Shown: positions 18,988 through 27,659 of the stretch, in pieces
Numbering within the stretch: position 1 is the first letter of the stretch
Layout: each line of letters opens with the position of its first letter
Source: Streptomyces sp. CHD11
GTDB lineage: Bacteria > Actinomycetota > Actinomycetes > Streptomycetales > Streptomycetaceae
DNA length: 64,000 bases
Direction of reading: 5' to 3'
Assembly: GCF_018638295.1 (NCBI RefSeq)
Contig: NZ_JABTTS010000021.1
Span: forward strand, 1-64,000
Translations under genes and position numbers: made by a program
Notes under the pieces: model-generated
The model's input: the letters and a program-made list of their open reading frames with translations, nothing else
Databases searched by the model: none
Told to the model about the DNA's origin: nothing

Positions 18988-20379
18988 ATGAGCACCACGG
19001 AGCGTCCCAGGATCCTCGTAGTAGGCGGTGGGTACGTAGGCCTGTACGCAGCTCGGCGCATCCAGAAGAAGATGCGTTACGGCGAGGCGACCGTCACCGT
19101 CGTCGACCCGCGGTCGTACATGACCTACCAGCCCTTCCTGCCCGAAACCGCCGCCGGCAACATCTCCCCCCGGCATGTCGTCGTCCCGCTGCGACGCGTG
19201 CTGCCCAAGGCGGAGGTCCTCACCGGCCGGGTCACCACCATCGACCAGGACCGCAAGGTGGCCCGCGTGGCGCCGCTCGTCGGCGAGACGTACGAGCTGC
19301 CCTTCGACTACCTGGTGATCGCGCTGGGCGCGGTCTCCCGCACCTTCCCGATCCCCGGCCTCGCCGAGCAGGGCATCGGCATGAAGGGCGTCGAGGAGGC
19401 CATCGGCCTGCGCAACCACGTCCTCGAGCAGCTCGACAAGGCCGACTCCACCACGGACGAGGACATCCGGCGCAAGGCGCTGACCTTCGTCTTCGTGGGC
19501 GGCGGCTTCGCCGGTGCGGAGACCGTCGGCGAGGTCGAGGACATGGCCCGGGACGCGGCCAAGTACTACAAGACGGTGTCCCGCGAGGACATGCGCTTCA
19601 TCCTGGTCGACGCCGCCGACAAGATCCTTCCCGAGGTGGGTCCCAAGCTCGGCGCCTACGGCAAGGAGCACCTCGAGAGCCGGGGCGTCGAGGTCTACCT
19701 CTCCACGTCGATGGACTCCTGCGTCGACGGCCACGTGGTGCTGAAGAACGGCCTCGAGGTCGACTCCAGCACCATCGTGTGGACCGCGGGCGTCAAGCCC
19801 AACCCGGCTCTGTCCCGCTTCGGTCTGCCGCTCGGTCCGCGCGGCCACGTCGACACCCAGGCCACCCTCCAGGTCACCGGTACCGACTACATCTGGGCCG
19901 CCGGCGACAACGCCCAGGTGCCCGACCTCGTGGGCCGCAAGGCCGGCAACGAGAACGCCTGGTGCCCGCCGAACGCCCAGCACGCGCTGCGCCAGGCCAA
20001 GGCCCTCGGCGACAACGTGATCTCCGGCATGCGGGGCTTCCCGCAGAAGGAGTACAGCCATGCCAACAAGGGCGCGGTGGCGGGCCTCGGCCTGCACAAG
20101 GGTGTCGCGATGATCGTCGTCGGCAAGATCAAGATCAAGCTCAAGGGCCGTCTCGCCTGGTACATGCACCGCGGTTACCACGGCATGGCGATGCCGACCT
20201 TCAACCGCAAGATCCGGGTCTTCGCCGACTGGACCCTCGGCATGTTCCTCAAGCGCGAGGTCGTGTCCCTGGGCGCGATCGAGTCCCCGCGCGAGGAGTT
20301 CTACGAGGCCGCGAAGCCCGCGCCGGCGCCCGCGGCGGCGAAGCAGGAGCCGAAGAAGACCGAGGTCAAGGCTTCCTGA
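18988..20379 (+). CDS. ndh: Type II NADH dehydrogenase (NDH-2)
   Basis: 463 residues. It is a single-subunit, membrane-associated flavoprotein that passes electrons from NADH to menaquinone without pumping protons. FAD-binding motif VVGGGYVGLYAA (11-22), NADH-binding motif VFVGGGFAGAETVGE (about 168-182), FAD contact WAAGDNAQVPD, and quinone-site NAQHALRQAKAL. The C-terminal part (about 390-440) is amphipathic and the tail (AKPAPAPAAAKQEPKK) is low-complexity. There is no clear Shine-Dalgarno close to the ATG. A Rex-like operator about 320 bp upstream suggests redox control. A hairpin terminator follows immediately. Confidence 0.95.
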   Translation: MSTTERPRILVVGGGYVGLYAARRIQKKMRYGEATVTVVDPRSYMTYQPFLPETAAGNISPRHVVVPLRRVLPKAEVLTGRVTTIDQDRKVARVAPLVGETYELPFDYLVIALGAVSRTFPIPGLAEQGIGMKGVEEAIGLRNHVLEQLDKADSTTDEDIRRKALTFVFVGGGFAGAETVGEVEDMARDAAKYYKTVSREDMRFILVDAADKILPEVGPKLGAYGKEHLESRGVEVYLSTSMDSCVDGHVVLKNGLEVDSSTIVWTAGVKPNPALSRFGLPLGPRGHVDTQATLQVTGTDYIWAAGDNAQVPDLVGRKAGNENAWCPPNAQHALRQAKALGDNVISGMRGFPQKEYSHANKGAVAGLGLHKGVAMIVVGKIKIKLKGRLAWYMHRGYHGMAMPTFNRKIRVFADWTLGMFLKREVVSLGAIESPREEFYEAAKPAPAPAAAKQEPKKTEVKAS

Positions 20380-20398
20380 CCGCAGGTCACTGATCGCC

Positions 20399-20440
20399 CG
20401 AAGGGGCCGCCCGCCATCCGTGGTGCGGGCGGCCCCTTCG
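20399..20440 (+). terminator. Hairpin terminator of ndh
   Basis: A perfect 16-bp stem (20399-20414 with 20425-20440), 10-nt loop, 20 bp after the ndh stop. Confidence 0.8.
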
Positions 20441-20772
20441 CCGTCCCGCCGCACATCCCGGCGCCCGGCCCACCGCCTTCCCGGGCGCCGGGCCGGGCGT
20501 GGGCGGGCGGCGCCCTGCGACGGGACGGGGGGGAGGAGTGCGGGGCGCTCCCCTCCATGCACCTTCCCGGGCCTGCCGGGGGGCGGACAGCGGACCGGAG
20601 TGCGGTGCACGGGGGCGCGGCACAGCCTCGCCGGGTCACCGCGCCCCGCCTCCCCGCGGGTGCGTTTCCGCGCTTTGCCCAGAGATGACGCGCGCCGGGG
20701 ACTGCCAAGGCGCCGCCCAGGTGTTTACGTGGTGACGACATTCCGGGATTCCCCGTCACGGAGGTGTACACC
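20441..20772. other. Intergenic region upstream of cfa
   Basis: About 330 bases with no gene. The first 200 are extremely GC-rich. Close to cfa, gtttacgtggtgacgacattccgggatt vaguely resembles a SigB-type promoter (GTTT ... GGG), but spacing is too long, so I do not annotate one. Confidence 0.4.
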
Positions 20773-22071
20773 ATGGCAGACGCCGCCCCGCGGCTGAAAG
20801 GCATCCTCGAACAGCTGACCGGCACTCCCCTCCCGGTCCGCATCCGCGCCTGGGACGGATCCCAGGCCGGCCCCCCGGACTCCCCGACCCTGGTCGTACG
20901 CAACCGCCGCGCCGTGCGCCACCTGTTGTGGCAGCCGGGTGAACTGGGCCTGGCCCGCGCCTGGGTGGCCGGCGATCTCGCCGTCGAGGGCGACCTCTAC
21001 ACCGCCCTCGGCCGGCTCGCCGGCCTCCTCTGGGAGCGCGACCAGGACCCCCGGCCCCTCACCCAGGCCCTGCGGGACCCCCGCTTCCGCTCCGCCGTAC
21101 GCGGCCTCGCCGGCCTCGCGGGGCTTCCGCTGCCTCCCGCACCGCCCCCCGAGGAGGTCCGCCGCCACCGGCGCCGCCTGCACACCAAGCACAGCGACCG
21201 ACGCGCCATCAGCCACCACTACGACGTCGGCAACGACTTCTACGAGATCGTCCTCGGTCCGTCGATGGTGTACTCCTGCGCCTACTGGCCGGCCCCGCCC
21301 CCGCGGGCCACCCTCGAACAGGCCCAGCACGACAAGCTCGAACTGGTCACCCGCAAGCTCGCCCTGGAACCGGGCCGGCGGCTGCTGGACGTCGGCTGCG
21401 GCTGGGGCTCCCTGGCCATCCACGCCGCCCGCGACCACGGCGTGAGCGTCGTCGGCATCACCCTCTCCCAGGAACAGGCCGCGTACGCCCGCAAGCGCAT
21501 CGCGGAGGAGGGCCTGACCGACCGGATCGAGATCCGCGTACAGGACTACCGGGACGTCGCGGACGGTCCGTACGACGCCATCTCCTCCATCGGCATGGCC
21601 GAGCACGTCGGATCCGAACGCTATCTGGAGTACGCCGGCGCCCTGTACCGCCTGCTCGAGCCGGGCGGGCGGCTGCTGAACCACCAGATCGCGCGCCGCC
21701 CGCAGCGGGACGAGACGTCGTACAGGATCGACGACTTCATCGACGCCTACGTCTTCCCCGACGGCGAACTCGCCCCGGTGGGCACCACGGTGTCCCTGCT
21801 GGAGCGCTCCGGATTCGAGGTGCGCGACGTGCAGCCGATCCGCGAGCACTACGCGCTCACCCTGCGCCGCTGGGTGGCGAACCTGGAGTCCGACTGGACC
21901 CGCGCGGTGTCCCTCACCAGCCCGGGACGGGCCCGCGTCTGGCTGCTGTACATGGCGGCCTCCGCGCTCGCCTTCGAGCGCAACCGCCTCGGTGTCAACC
22001 AGGTCCTCGCCGTCAGGACCCCCGGGTCCGGCGCCTCCGGCCTCCCGCTGCGCCCCCGCACCTGGAACTGA
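20773..22071 (+). CDS. cfa: Cyclopropane-fatty-acyl-phospholipid synthase family methyltransferase
   Basis: 432 residues. ATG 20773 is set by ggagg nine bases upstream (a GTG four codons earlier is poorer). The N-terminal half (1-135) is the SCP2-like lipid-binding region of this family. The C-terminal half is a SAM methyltransferase: HHYDVGNDFYEIVLG, motif I LLDVGCGWGSLA, EHVGSERY and NHQIARRP. It transfers a methylene from SAM to unsaturated fatty acids in membrane phospholipids, or makes a related methyl-branched product. It is a monocistronic unit convergent with the ABC transporter genes. Confidence 0.92.
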   Translation: MADAAPRLKGILEQLTGTPLPVRIRAWDGSQAGPPDSPTLVVRNRRAVRHLLWQPGELGLARAWVAGDLAVEGDLYTALGRLAGLLWERDQDPRPLTQALRDPRFRSAVRGLAGLAGLPLPPAPPPEEVRRHRRRLHTKHSDRRAISHHYDVGNDFYEIVLGPSMVYSCAYWPAPPPRATLEQAQHDKLELVTRKLALEPGRRLLDVGCGWGSLAIHAARDHGVSVVGITLSQEQAAYARKRIAEEGLTDRIEIRVQDYRDVADGPYDAISSIGMAEHVGSERYLEYAGALYRLLEPGGRLLNHQIARRPQRDETSYRIDDFIDAYVFPDGELAPVGTTVSLLERSGFEVRDVQPIREHYALTLRRWVANLESDWTRAVSLTSPGRARVWLLYMAASALAFERNRLGVNQVLAVRTPGSGASGLPLRPRTWN

Positions 22072-22099
22072 CGCGCGGGCGGACACCGGACCCACACGG

Positions 22100-22135
22100 G
22101 CGCGGGTCCCGCTCCACCCGGAACGGGACCCGCGC
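22100..22135. terminator. Bidirectional hairpin between cfa and the ABC permease
   Basis: A perfect 12-bp stem (22100-22111 with 22124-22135) and 12-nt loop lie between convergent genes ending at 22071 and 22158. Confidence 0.75.
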
Positions 22136-22157
22136 CACTGCCGTACCGCCGCGGCCG

Positions 22158-24686
22158 CTACTCGGCCTTGATCGCCTGCAGCGTGTTCAGCCGGGCCGCC
22201 CGCCGCGCCGGCCACAGCGCCGCCAGCACTCCCACCACCGCGGCCAGCAGCAGGAACACGCCCATCCGGCCCCACGGCAGGACCAACTCGTACGTCGACA
22301 TCGTCGTGCTCATCAGCTCACCGGCCGCCCAGCCGAAGAACACCCCGAGACCGATGCCGAGCACCGCGCCGAACAGCGAGATCACCAGGGACTCCAGCCG
22401 GACCATGCGCTTGATGCCCTTGCGGTCCAGGCCGATCGCCCGCAGCATGCCGATCTCCTGGGAGCGCTCGAACACCGACATCGCCAGCGTGTTGATCACA
22501 CCGATCACCGCCACGATCACCGCCATCGCCAGCAGACCGTAGACCATGTTCAGCACCACGGTGAACAGCTGCCCGATCTCGTTGGAGAGGTCCTTCTTGT
22601 CCTGGACCTTGATGCCCGGGTTGCTGCCGAGGGCCTTCTCCAGAGAGTCCTTCGTCGCGTCGGAGGGGCCGTCGGCGGTCTTCACCATGACCATCATGTC
22701 GGCCGGCTCCGGCTCGTGCGGGGCGAGCGTGGCGGTGTCGACCATGATGCCGCTGATCATCTCGTTGGCCACGTAGACACCGGAGACCGTGAGCTTCTGC
22801 TTCTCGCCGTCCTCGTAGGAGACCGTGAAGCCGGAACCCGTCTCCCAGCCGTACTTCTCCGCCGTGCGGGTGTCCGTGACCACCCGCGTGCCGCCGACCT
22901 CGAAGGCACCGGACTCCATCTCGAACTCGGTCAGCTCGTTGATCGTGGAGCCGTCGACGCCGGTCAGGTACTCCGTCTCGTCCCCGATGAGGGATTCGGT
23001 GTCGCGCAGAGGGCTGGTGGCGGTGATGCCCTCGGTCCCCTTCAGCTTCTTCTCGACGTCCGGCGACAGCTCGGAGTGGTTCGCCATGGACACCATGTAG
23101 TCGGCCTCGATCGCGGAGGCCGCCATGTTCTCGATGGACTTCTGCAGACTGCCGGCCGCCACCGTCATACCGGTGATCAGGGTGAGCCCGATCATCAGCG
23201 CGGACGCGGTGGCCGCGGTGCGGCGCGGGTTGCGCACCGAGTTCTGGCGGGCCAGCTTGCCGGACACCCCGAACAGCCGCAGCACCGGAGCGACGGCCGC
23301 GATCAGCGGGCGGGACAGCAGCGGGGTCAGCACGAAGACGCCGATGATCAGCAGCATCGCGCCGAGGGCCATGGGCGCCTGGCCGTCGGAGCCGTCCATC
23401 GTCGTGGCCATGAGGACCACCGCGACACCGGCAGCCGAGAACAGCGCGCCCAGTGTGTTGCGCAGTACCAGGGACTTGGTGGTCGCCTGGGCGTGCAGGG
23501 CGCTCATCGCCGCCACCGGCGGGATCTTCGCGGCGCGGCGGCCGGGCAGCCACGCGGCCATCATGGTGACCAGAACGCCGACGGCGAACGAGGTGACGAC
23601 GGTGTCCGTGCCGATCACCAGCGGCCCGTCGGGCAGGGGCGCGTCCAGCATGCCCAGCAGGGAGCGCAGTCCCACGCCGATACCGACACCGGCGACCAGA
23701 CCCGCTGCGCCGGCGACCGTGCCCACCACGAACGCCTCGATCAGCACCGACCGCGTGACCTGGCGGCGGGAGGCGCCGACGGCGCGCATCAGGGCCAGTT
23801 CCTTGGTGCGCTGGGCGACCAGCATGGTGAAGGTGTTGGCGATGATGAACGTACCGACGAACAGCGCGATGCCGGCGAACCCGAGCATCGCCTGCTTGAT
23901 GCCGCTCATCGAGCGGTCGATCGCCCTCGTCTGGTCGGCGGCGAGCTCCCCACCGGTCATGGTGTCCACGGCACCGGCGGGCAGTGCCTTCTCCAGCTGC
24001 GTCTCCAGCTCGGTGTTGCCGACGCCGTCCTTCGCCTTGACGGCGATCTCGTCGAAGGTGTCCGTCTTGCCGAACAGCTTCTGGGCGGTTGCCGTGTCGA
24101 ACAGCGTGAGGCTGCCGCCGGCCGCGACATTGCCGTCGTCGGTGGTGAAGATGCCGGTGATCACCGGCTTCAGGACGGGACCGTCGACCGACATCCGTAC
24201 GGTGTCGCCGACCTTGAACCCCGCGCGCTTCGCCGTCGCGGAGTCGATGAGGATCTCGCCCTCACCCTCGGGCGCGCGGCCGTCGGTCAGCGCGTAGCGG
24301 GGGTCCTCGTCGCCCCAGTAGTTGCCGCCCCGCGATTCGAAGCCGCTGCCGATCAGATCGCCGTCCTTGTCGGCGATCGCGGTGAAACCGAAGACGATGC
24401 CGATGGCCCGCTCGGCCCCGGGCACCGCGGCGGCGTCCTCGACCATGGCGGGGGTCAGGTCGGGGTATTCGCCGAATCCGCTGTCCTCGTCCTCCTGCCA
24501 CTGGGCGGTGACGGCGACGTCGACGTGGTCGAAGCCCTTGGCGGACTGCGTCTGCAGGGCCTCGGTGAGGCTGTTGGTGAAGACCAGGGTCCCCGACACG
24601 AAGGCCACGCCGAGCATCACGGCGAGCACGGTCATCAGGAGCCGGGCCTTGTGCGCGAGCACATTGCGCAGGGCGGTACGGAACAT
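22158..24686 (-). CDS. ABC transporter permease, FtsX/MacB type (two FtsX domains)
   Basis: 842 residues. An N-terminal transmembrane segment (about 17-38) is followed by an extracellular MacB-like region (40-260), an FtsX domain with three helices (about 265-400), a middle pair of helices (about 405-470), a second extracellular region (480-710) and a second FtsX domain (715-842) ending in PARRAARLNTLQAIKAE. This is the standard 10-TM actinobacterial layout for macrolide-exporter-like or lipoprotein/peptide exporters. Start ATG 24686 gives MFRTALRNVLAHKARL. It is paired with the ATPase gene 75 bp upstream. Substrate unknown; related systems often answer envelope-stress signals. Confidence 0.93.
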   Translation of the reverse strand: MFRTALRNVLAHKARLLMTVLAVMLGVAFVSGTLVFTNSLTEALQTQSAKGFDHVDVAVTAQWQEDEDSGFGEYPDLTPAMVEDAAAVPGAERAIGIVFGFTAIADKDGDLIGSGFESRGGNYWGDEDPRYALTDGRAPEGEGEILIDSATAKRAGFKVGDTVRMSVDGPVLKPVITGIFTTDDGNVAAGGSLTLFDTATAQKLFGKTDTFDEIAVKAKDGVGNTELETQLEKALPAGAVDTMTGGELAADQTRAIDRSMSGIKQAMLGFAGIALFVGTFIIANTFTMLVAQRTKELALMRAVGASRRQVTRSVLIEAFVVGTVAGAAGLVAGVGIGVGLRSLLGMLDAPLPDGPLVIGTDTVVTSFAVGVLVTMMAAWLPGRRAAKIPPVAAMSALHAQATTKSLVLRNTLGALFSAAGVAVVLMATTMDGSDGQAPMALGAMLLIIGVFVLTPLLSRPLIAAVAPVLRLFGVSGKLARQNSVRNPRRTAATASALMIGLTLITGMTVAAGSLQKSIENMAASAIEADYMVSMANHSELSPDVEKKLKGTEGITATSPLRDTESLIGDETEYLTGVDGSTINELTEFEMESGAFEVGGTRVVTDTRTAEKYGWETGSGFTVSYEDGEKQKLTVSGVYVANEMISGIMVDTATLAPHEPEPADMMVMVKTADGPSDATKDSLEKALGSNPGIKVQDKKDLSNEIGQLFTVVLNMVYGLLAMAVIVAVIGVINTLAMSVFERSQEIGMLRAIGLDRKGIKRMVRLESLVISLFGAVLGIGLGVFFGWAAGELMSTTMSTYELVLPWGRMGVFLLLAAVVGVLAALWPARRAARLNTLQAIKAE

Positions 24687-24760
24687 GGGAGTCTTCTCGA
24701 GTCCAGACGTATGCGAGGGAGGACGGACGGACCGGCGGGCTCAGGTGCCGCCGGGGGAGG

Positions 24761-25558
24761 TCAGCTGGTGCGGCCCTGGGCGTCGAACCGCTTCATCCGG
24801 TCGAGCACCGAGTCGGCCGTCGGTCCCTCCATCTCGTCCACGATCCGGCCGTCCGCGAGGAAGACGACGCGGTCCGCGTAGGCGGCGGCGACCGGGTCGT
24901 GGGTCACCATGACCACCGTCTGCCCCAGCTCGCGCACGGAGTTGCGCAGGAAGCCCAGCACCTCGGCGCCGGCGCGGGAGTCGAGGTTTCCGGTGGGCTC
25001 GTCGCCGAAGATGATCTCGGGCCGGGAGGCCAGCGCACGCGCCACGGCGACCCGCTGCTGCTGGCCGCCGGACAACTGCGAGGGCCGGTGCTTCAGCCGG
25101 TCGGCCAGCCCGATCATCCGGATCACGGTGTCCAGCCACTGCTTGTCCGGCTTGCGGCCGGCGATGTCCATCGGGAGGGTGATGTTCTCCAGGGCGGTCA
25201 GCGTCGGCAGCAGGTTGAACGCCTGGAAGATGAAGCCGATCTTGTCGCGGCGCAGCTTGGTCAGCTGCTTGTCCTTCAGCGAGCCCAGTTCGGTCTCGCC
25301 GATGCGCACGGAACCCGACGAGAAGGTGTCGAGGCCGGCCACGCAGTGCATCAGCGTGGACTTCCCGGACCCGGAGGGGCCCATGATCGCGGTGAACTCG
25401 GCCTGCCGGAAATCGACGGAGACCCGGTCCAGGGCGACCACCTGGGTCTCACCCTGACCGTAGACCTTCGACAGCTCCGTGGCGCGTGCGGCCACGGTGG
25501 TGGTCCGGCCGGCGGGGGGTCCCCCCGGACGGAGTTCGGGGGAGGGCGCGGTGGTCAT
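24761..25558 (-). CDS. ABC transporter ATP-binding protein (MacB/LolD type)
   Basis: 265 residues. Walker A GPSGSGKST, Q-loop FQAFNLLPTLTALENI, signature LSGGQQQR, Walker B IIFGDEPTGNLDS, H-loop VMVTHDP. The LPTLTALENI segment is typical of the LolD/MacB class that energises FtsX-type permeases. A 30-residue Pro/Gly-rich extension precedes the core. AGGAGCG precedes ATG 25558. With the permease it forms a two-gene operon, and an inverted repeat in its upstream region is a candidate operator. Confidence 0.95.
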   Translation of the reverse strand: MTTAPSPELRPGGPPAGRTTTVAARATELSKVYGQGETQVVALDRVSVDFRQAEFTAIMGPSGSGKSTLMHCVAGLDTFSSGSVRIGETELGSLKDKQLTKLRRDKIGFIFQAFNLLPTLTALENITLPMDIAGRKPDKQWLDTVIRMIGLADRLKHRPSQLSGGQQQRVAVARALASRPEIIFGDEPTGNLDSRAGAEVLGFLRNSVRELGQTVVMVTHDPVAAAYADRVVFLADGRIVDEMEGPTADSVLDRMKRFDAQGRTS

Positions 25559-25560
25559 GG

Positions 25561-25608
25561 GATGGACGCTCCTGTCGGGACGACGTGTTCTCGGGGACGT
25601 CGTCCATC
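25561..25608. promoter_or_regulatory. Inverted repeats just upstream of the ABC ATPase gene
   Basis: GGACGACGT (25578-25586) is matched by ACGTCGTCC (25597-25605), and gatggacg (25561-25568) by cgtccatc (25601-25608). The nested repeats lie directly before the gene and could form an operator or leader hairpin. Confidence 0.4.
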
Positions 25609-25949
25609 CTTCCGGCGCTTTGCCGTCGTGTAGTCACCCGCTGCTCCGGTTCCGGGGGCGACTCGGGGTGGACCGCCAGGGCGTGCCGTCATACCTGGGG
25701 ATGATGGAGTCCCCTGAGCCGGCCGTTGCCGAGAACGGGTGGAGCGCCCCTGTTCGGACGGTGAAATTCCGTCATTTCGCGTACATCACGGAGCGTCAGC
25801 CGTAAGGCTGGTGGCACGTGCTGACGGCGCGTTCCACGGGCTGATGCTCCCTCAGGCGCCAATAAAATAAGACAAGATCGCCTCATCCCGCCGCCGGCGG
25901 CGAGAAGGTCACCGATAGGCTCGGAGCCGCGAAGCGGAGCCCACGGCCT
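25609..25949. other. Region between the ABC operon and bldA
   Basis: About 340 bases without a supported gene. It should hold the divergent promoters of the ABC operon and of bldA. The stretch at 25855-25875 (gcgccaataaaataagac) is strikingly AT-rich for this genome. I cannot assign a -35/-10 pair with confidence. Confidence 0.45.
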
Positions 25950-26036
25950 GCCCGGATGGTGGAATGCAGACACGGCGAGCTTAAACCTCGCTGCCCCTGA
26001 GCGGGCGTGCCGGTTCAAGTCCGGCTCCGGGCACCA
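25950..26036 (+). tRNA. bldA: tRNA-Leu(UAA), bldA
   Basis: An 87-nt class II tRNA. Acceptor stem gcccgga (25950-25956) pairs with tccgggc (26026-26032), followed by encoded ACCA. Anticodon stem gcgag/ctcgc encloses loop cttaaac with anticodon TAA at 25982-25984. The long variable arm (tgcccctgagcgggcg) and T-arm ggttcaagtcc are intact. This tRNA reads the rare UUA codon. In Streptomyces it is bldA, which gates translation of TTA-containing genes in development and antibiotic production. I noticed no TTA codon in any confident gene of this window. Confidence 0.97.
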
Positions 26037-26285
26037 TCACGCTCTCCTTCTTGATCAGGGAGATCGTTCCGCCGTGGCCCTGCCGTGCTGCGGAGCGAGG
26101 GCGCATCGCATTCCTTAACGCGCACAGACCCGCCACGGCGGGCGGGGCGGGCCGCCCCGAAACGGTCGCCGGGCGCGGTCGCCGACCGCGGGCACGGGCA
26201 CGGGCCGCCGCCGGCTGCGCCGTCCCGTTGACACCGGACGTACGCGGCTGGAAACTCGCGTCCGGCGTGGTGAGGGGGACGACTG

Positions 26286-27461
26286 ATGCGTACCACCGTG
26301 GGGATCATCGGGGCCGGGCCGGCCGGGCTGCTGCTCGCGCGGCTGCTGCACCGCGCCGGGATCGAGTCGGTCGTCCTGGAGTCCCGGGACCGGGACCATG
26401 TCGAACGGCGGCAGCGGGCCGGGGTGCTGGAGCAGGGCACCGTGGACGTGCTGCGGGCCGCCGGGGCCGGGGCGCGGCTGGACCGGGAGGGGCTGCGGCA
26501 CGACGGGATCGAACTGCGCTTCGACCGGCGGCGGCACCGGGTCGATCTGGCCGGGCTCACCGGCGGGCGGTCGGTGACGGTCTACGCGCAGACCGAGATC
26601 TGCAAGGACCTCATCGCCCTCCAGCTCGCCGGGGGCGGGCCGCTGCTGTTCGAGGCGGAGGCGGTGGGGGTGGAGGGGGCGGACACCACCTCTCCGCGCG
26701 TGCGCTTCCGGCACCAGGGGCGCGAGAAGGTGCTCGAGTGCGACTACATCGCCGGGTGCGACGGCTTCTGGGGCGTGTCACGTCCGTCCCTCCCCGCCGG
26801 AACGGGACACGTGTTCGAACGGTCGTACCCCTACGCCTGGCTCGGTGTGCTCGCCGATGTGCCGCCGTCCCACGGAGAACTGGTCTACGCCCGCCACCGG
26901 CGCGGTTTCGCCCTGCTGTCCATGCGCACCCCGGCCGTCTCCCGCCTCTACCTCCAGGTGCCCGAGGGGACCGACGCCCGGCAGTGGAGCGACGAGGAGA
27001 TCTGGCGGGAGCTGGAGCTGCGGTTCGAGACCGACGACGACTGGACGCTGCGCCGCGGGCCGGTCACCCAGAAGTCGGTCACGCCCATGCGCTCCTTCGT
27101 GCACGAGCCCATGCGGTACGGCCGCCTGTTCCTCGCGGGCGACGCCGCTCACATCGTGCCGCCCGCCGGGGCCAAGGGGCTGAACCTCGCCGTCGGGGAC
27201 GTGGTGGTCCTGGCGCGGGCGCTGGCGCACCGGAGGCAGACCGGTTCCGACGCACTCCTCGACGCCTACTCCGCGACCTGTCTGCGCCGGGTCTGGCAGG
27301 CGGAGCGGTTCTCCCACGACATGACGACCCTGCTGCACCGCGCCCCGGACGCCACCCCCTTCGAGGGCCGCCTCCAACTCGCCCGCCTGGACCGCCTCAC
27401 CTCCTCCCGGGCGGCCGGCACCGACCTCGCCGAGGCCTATACGGGCTTCCCGCTGGAGTAA
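26286..27461 (+). CDS. pobA: 4-hydroxybenzoate 3-monooxygenase
   Basis: 391 residues of the class A FAD monooxygenases. FAD motif IGAGPAGLLLARLL, the PobA-specific RAGVLEQGTVD, DG-type CDYIAGCDGFWG, substrate-side SMRTPAVSRLYLQV and VTPMRSFVHEPMRYG, then GDAAHIVPPAGAKGLNLAVGD. It hydroxylates 4-hydroxybenzoate to protocatechuate with NAD(P)H and O2, feeding the beta-ketoadipate pathway. The motif set fits PobA better than generic flavin hydroxylases. ATG 26286 follows gaggggg. No other aromatic-catabolism gene is adjacent, and no regulator is divergent, so protocatechuate genes must be elsewhere. Confidence 0.92.
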   Translation: MRTTVGIIGAGPAGLLLARLLHRAGIESVVLESRDRDHVERRQRAGVLEQGTVDVLRAAGAGARLDREGLRHDGIELRFDRRRHRVDLAGLTGGRSVTVYAQTEICKDLIALQLAGGGPLLFEAEAVGVEGADTTSPRVRFRHQGREKVLECDYIAGCDGFWGVSRPSLPAGTGHVFERSYPYAWLGVLADVPPSHGELVYARHRRGFALLSMRTPAVSRLYLQVPEGTDARQWSDEEIWRELELRFETDDDWTLRRGPVTQKSVTPMRSFVHEPMRYGRLFLAGDAAHIVPPAGAKGLNLAVGDVVVLARALAHRRQTGSDALLDAYSATCLRRVWQAERFSHDMTTLLHRAPDATPFEGRLQLARLDRLTSSRAAGTDLAEAYTGFPLE

Positions 27462-27659
27462 GCGGATGATCTCCTGCCGGTTCCGGGCAGGTACCGGGTC
27501 GGTCATGGTTCGTCCCCCCGTGGTGAGGGGAATCACCGGGCCGCGTAGCGTGTTGCGCAGCATGACGGGGGAAAGATCCTCCCCAGGTAATAGGGTCAAT
27601 CCTTTGCCTACCTATTACTCTTGAGCCAAGGTCGCATCGAGTGACCATGGAGGAGTGCA

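Noticed and set aside
18887..18991. 34-codon upstream frame overlapping the ndh start (ATGA)
   Set aside because: No codon bias and no Shine-Dalgarno; left as a note in the leader entry.
20721..20755. SigB-type promoter upstream of cfa
   Set aside because: GTTT and GGGATT are separated by 18 bases and the -10 is not GGGTA; too weak to annotate.
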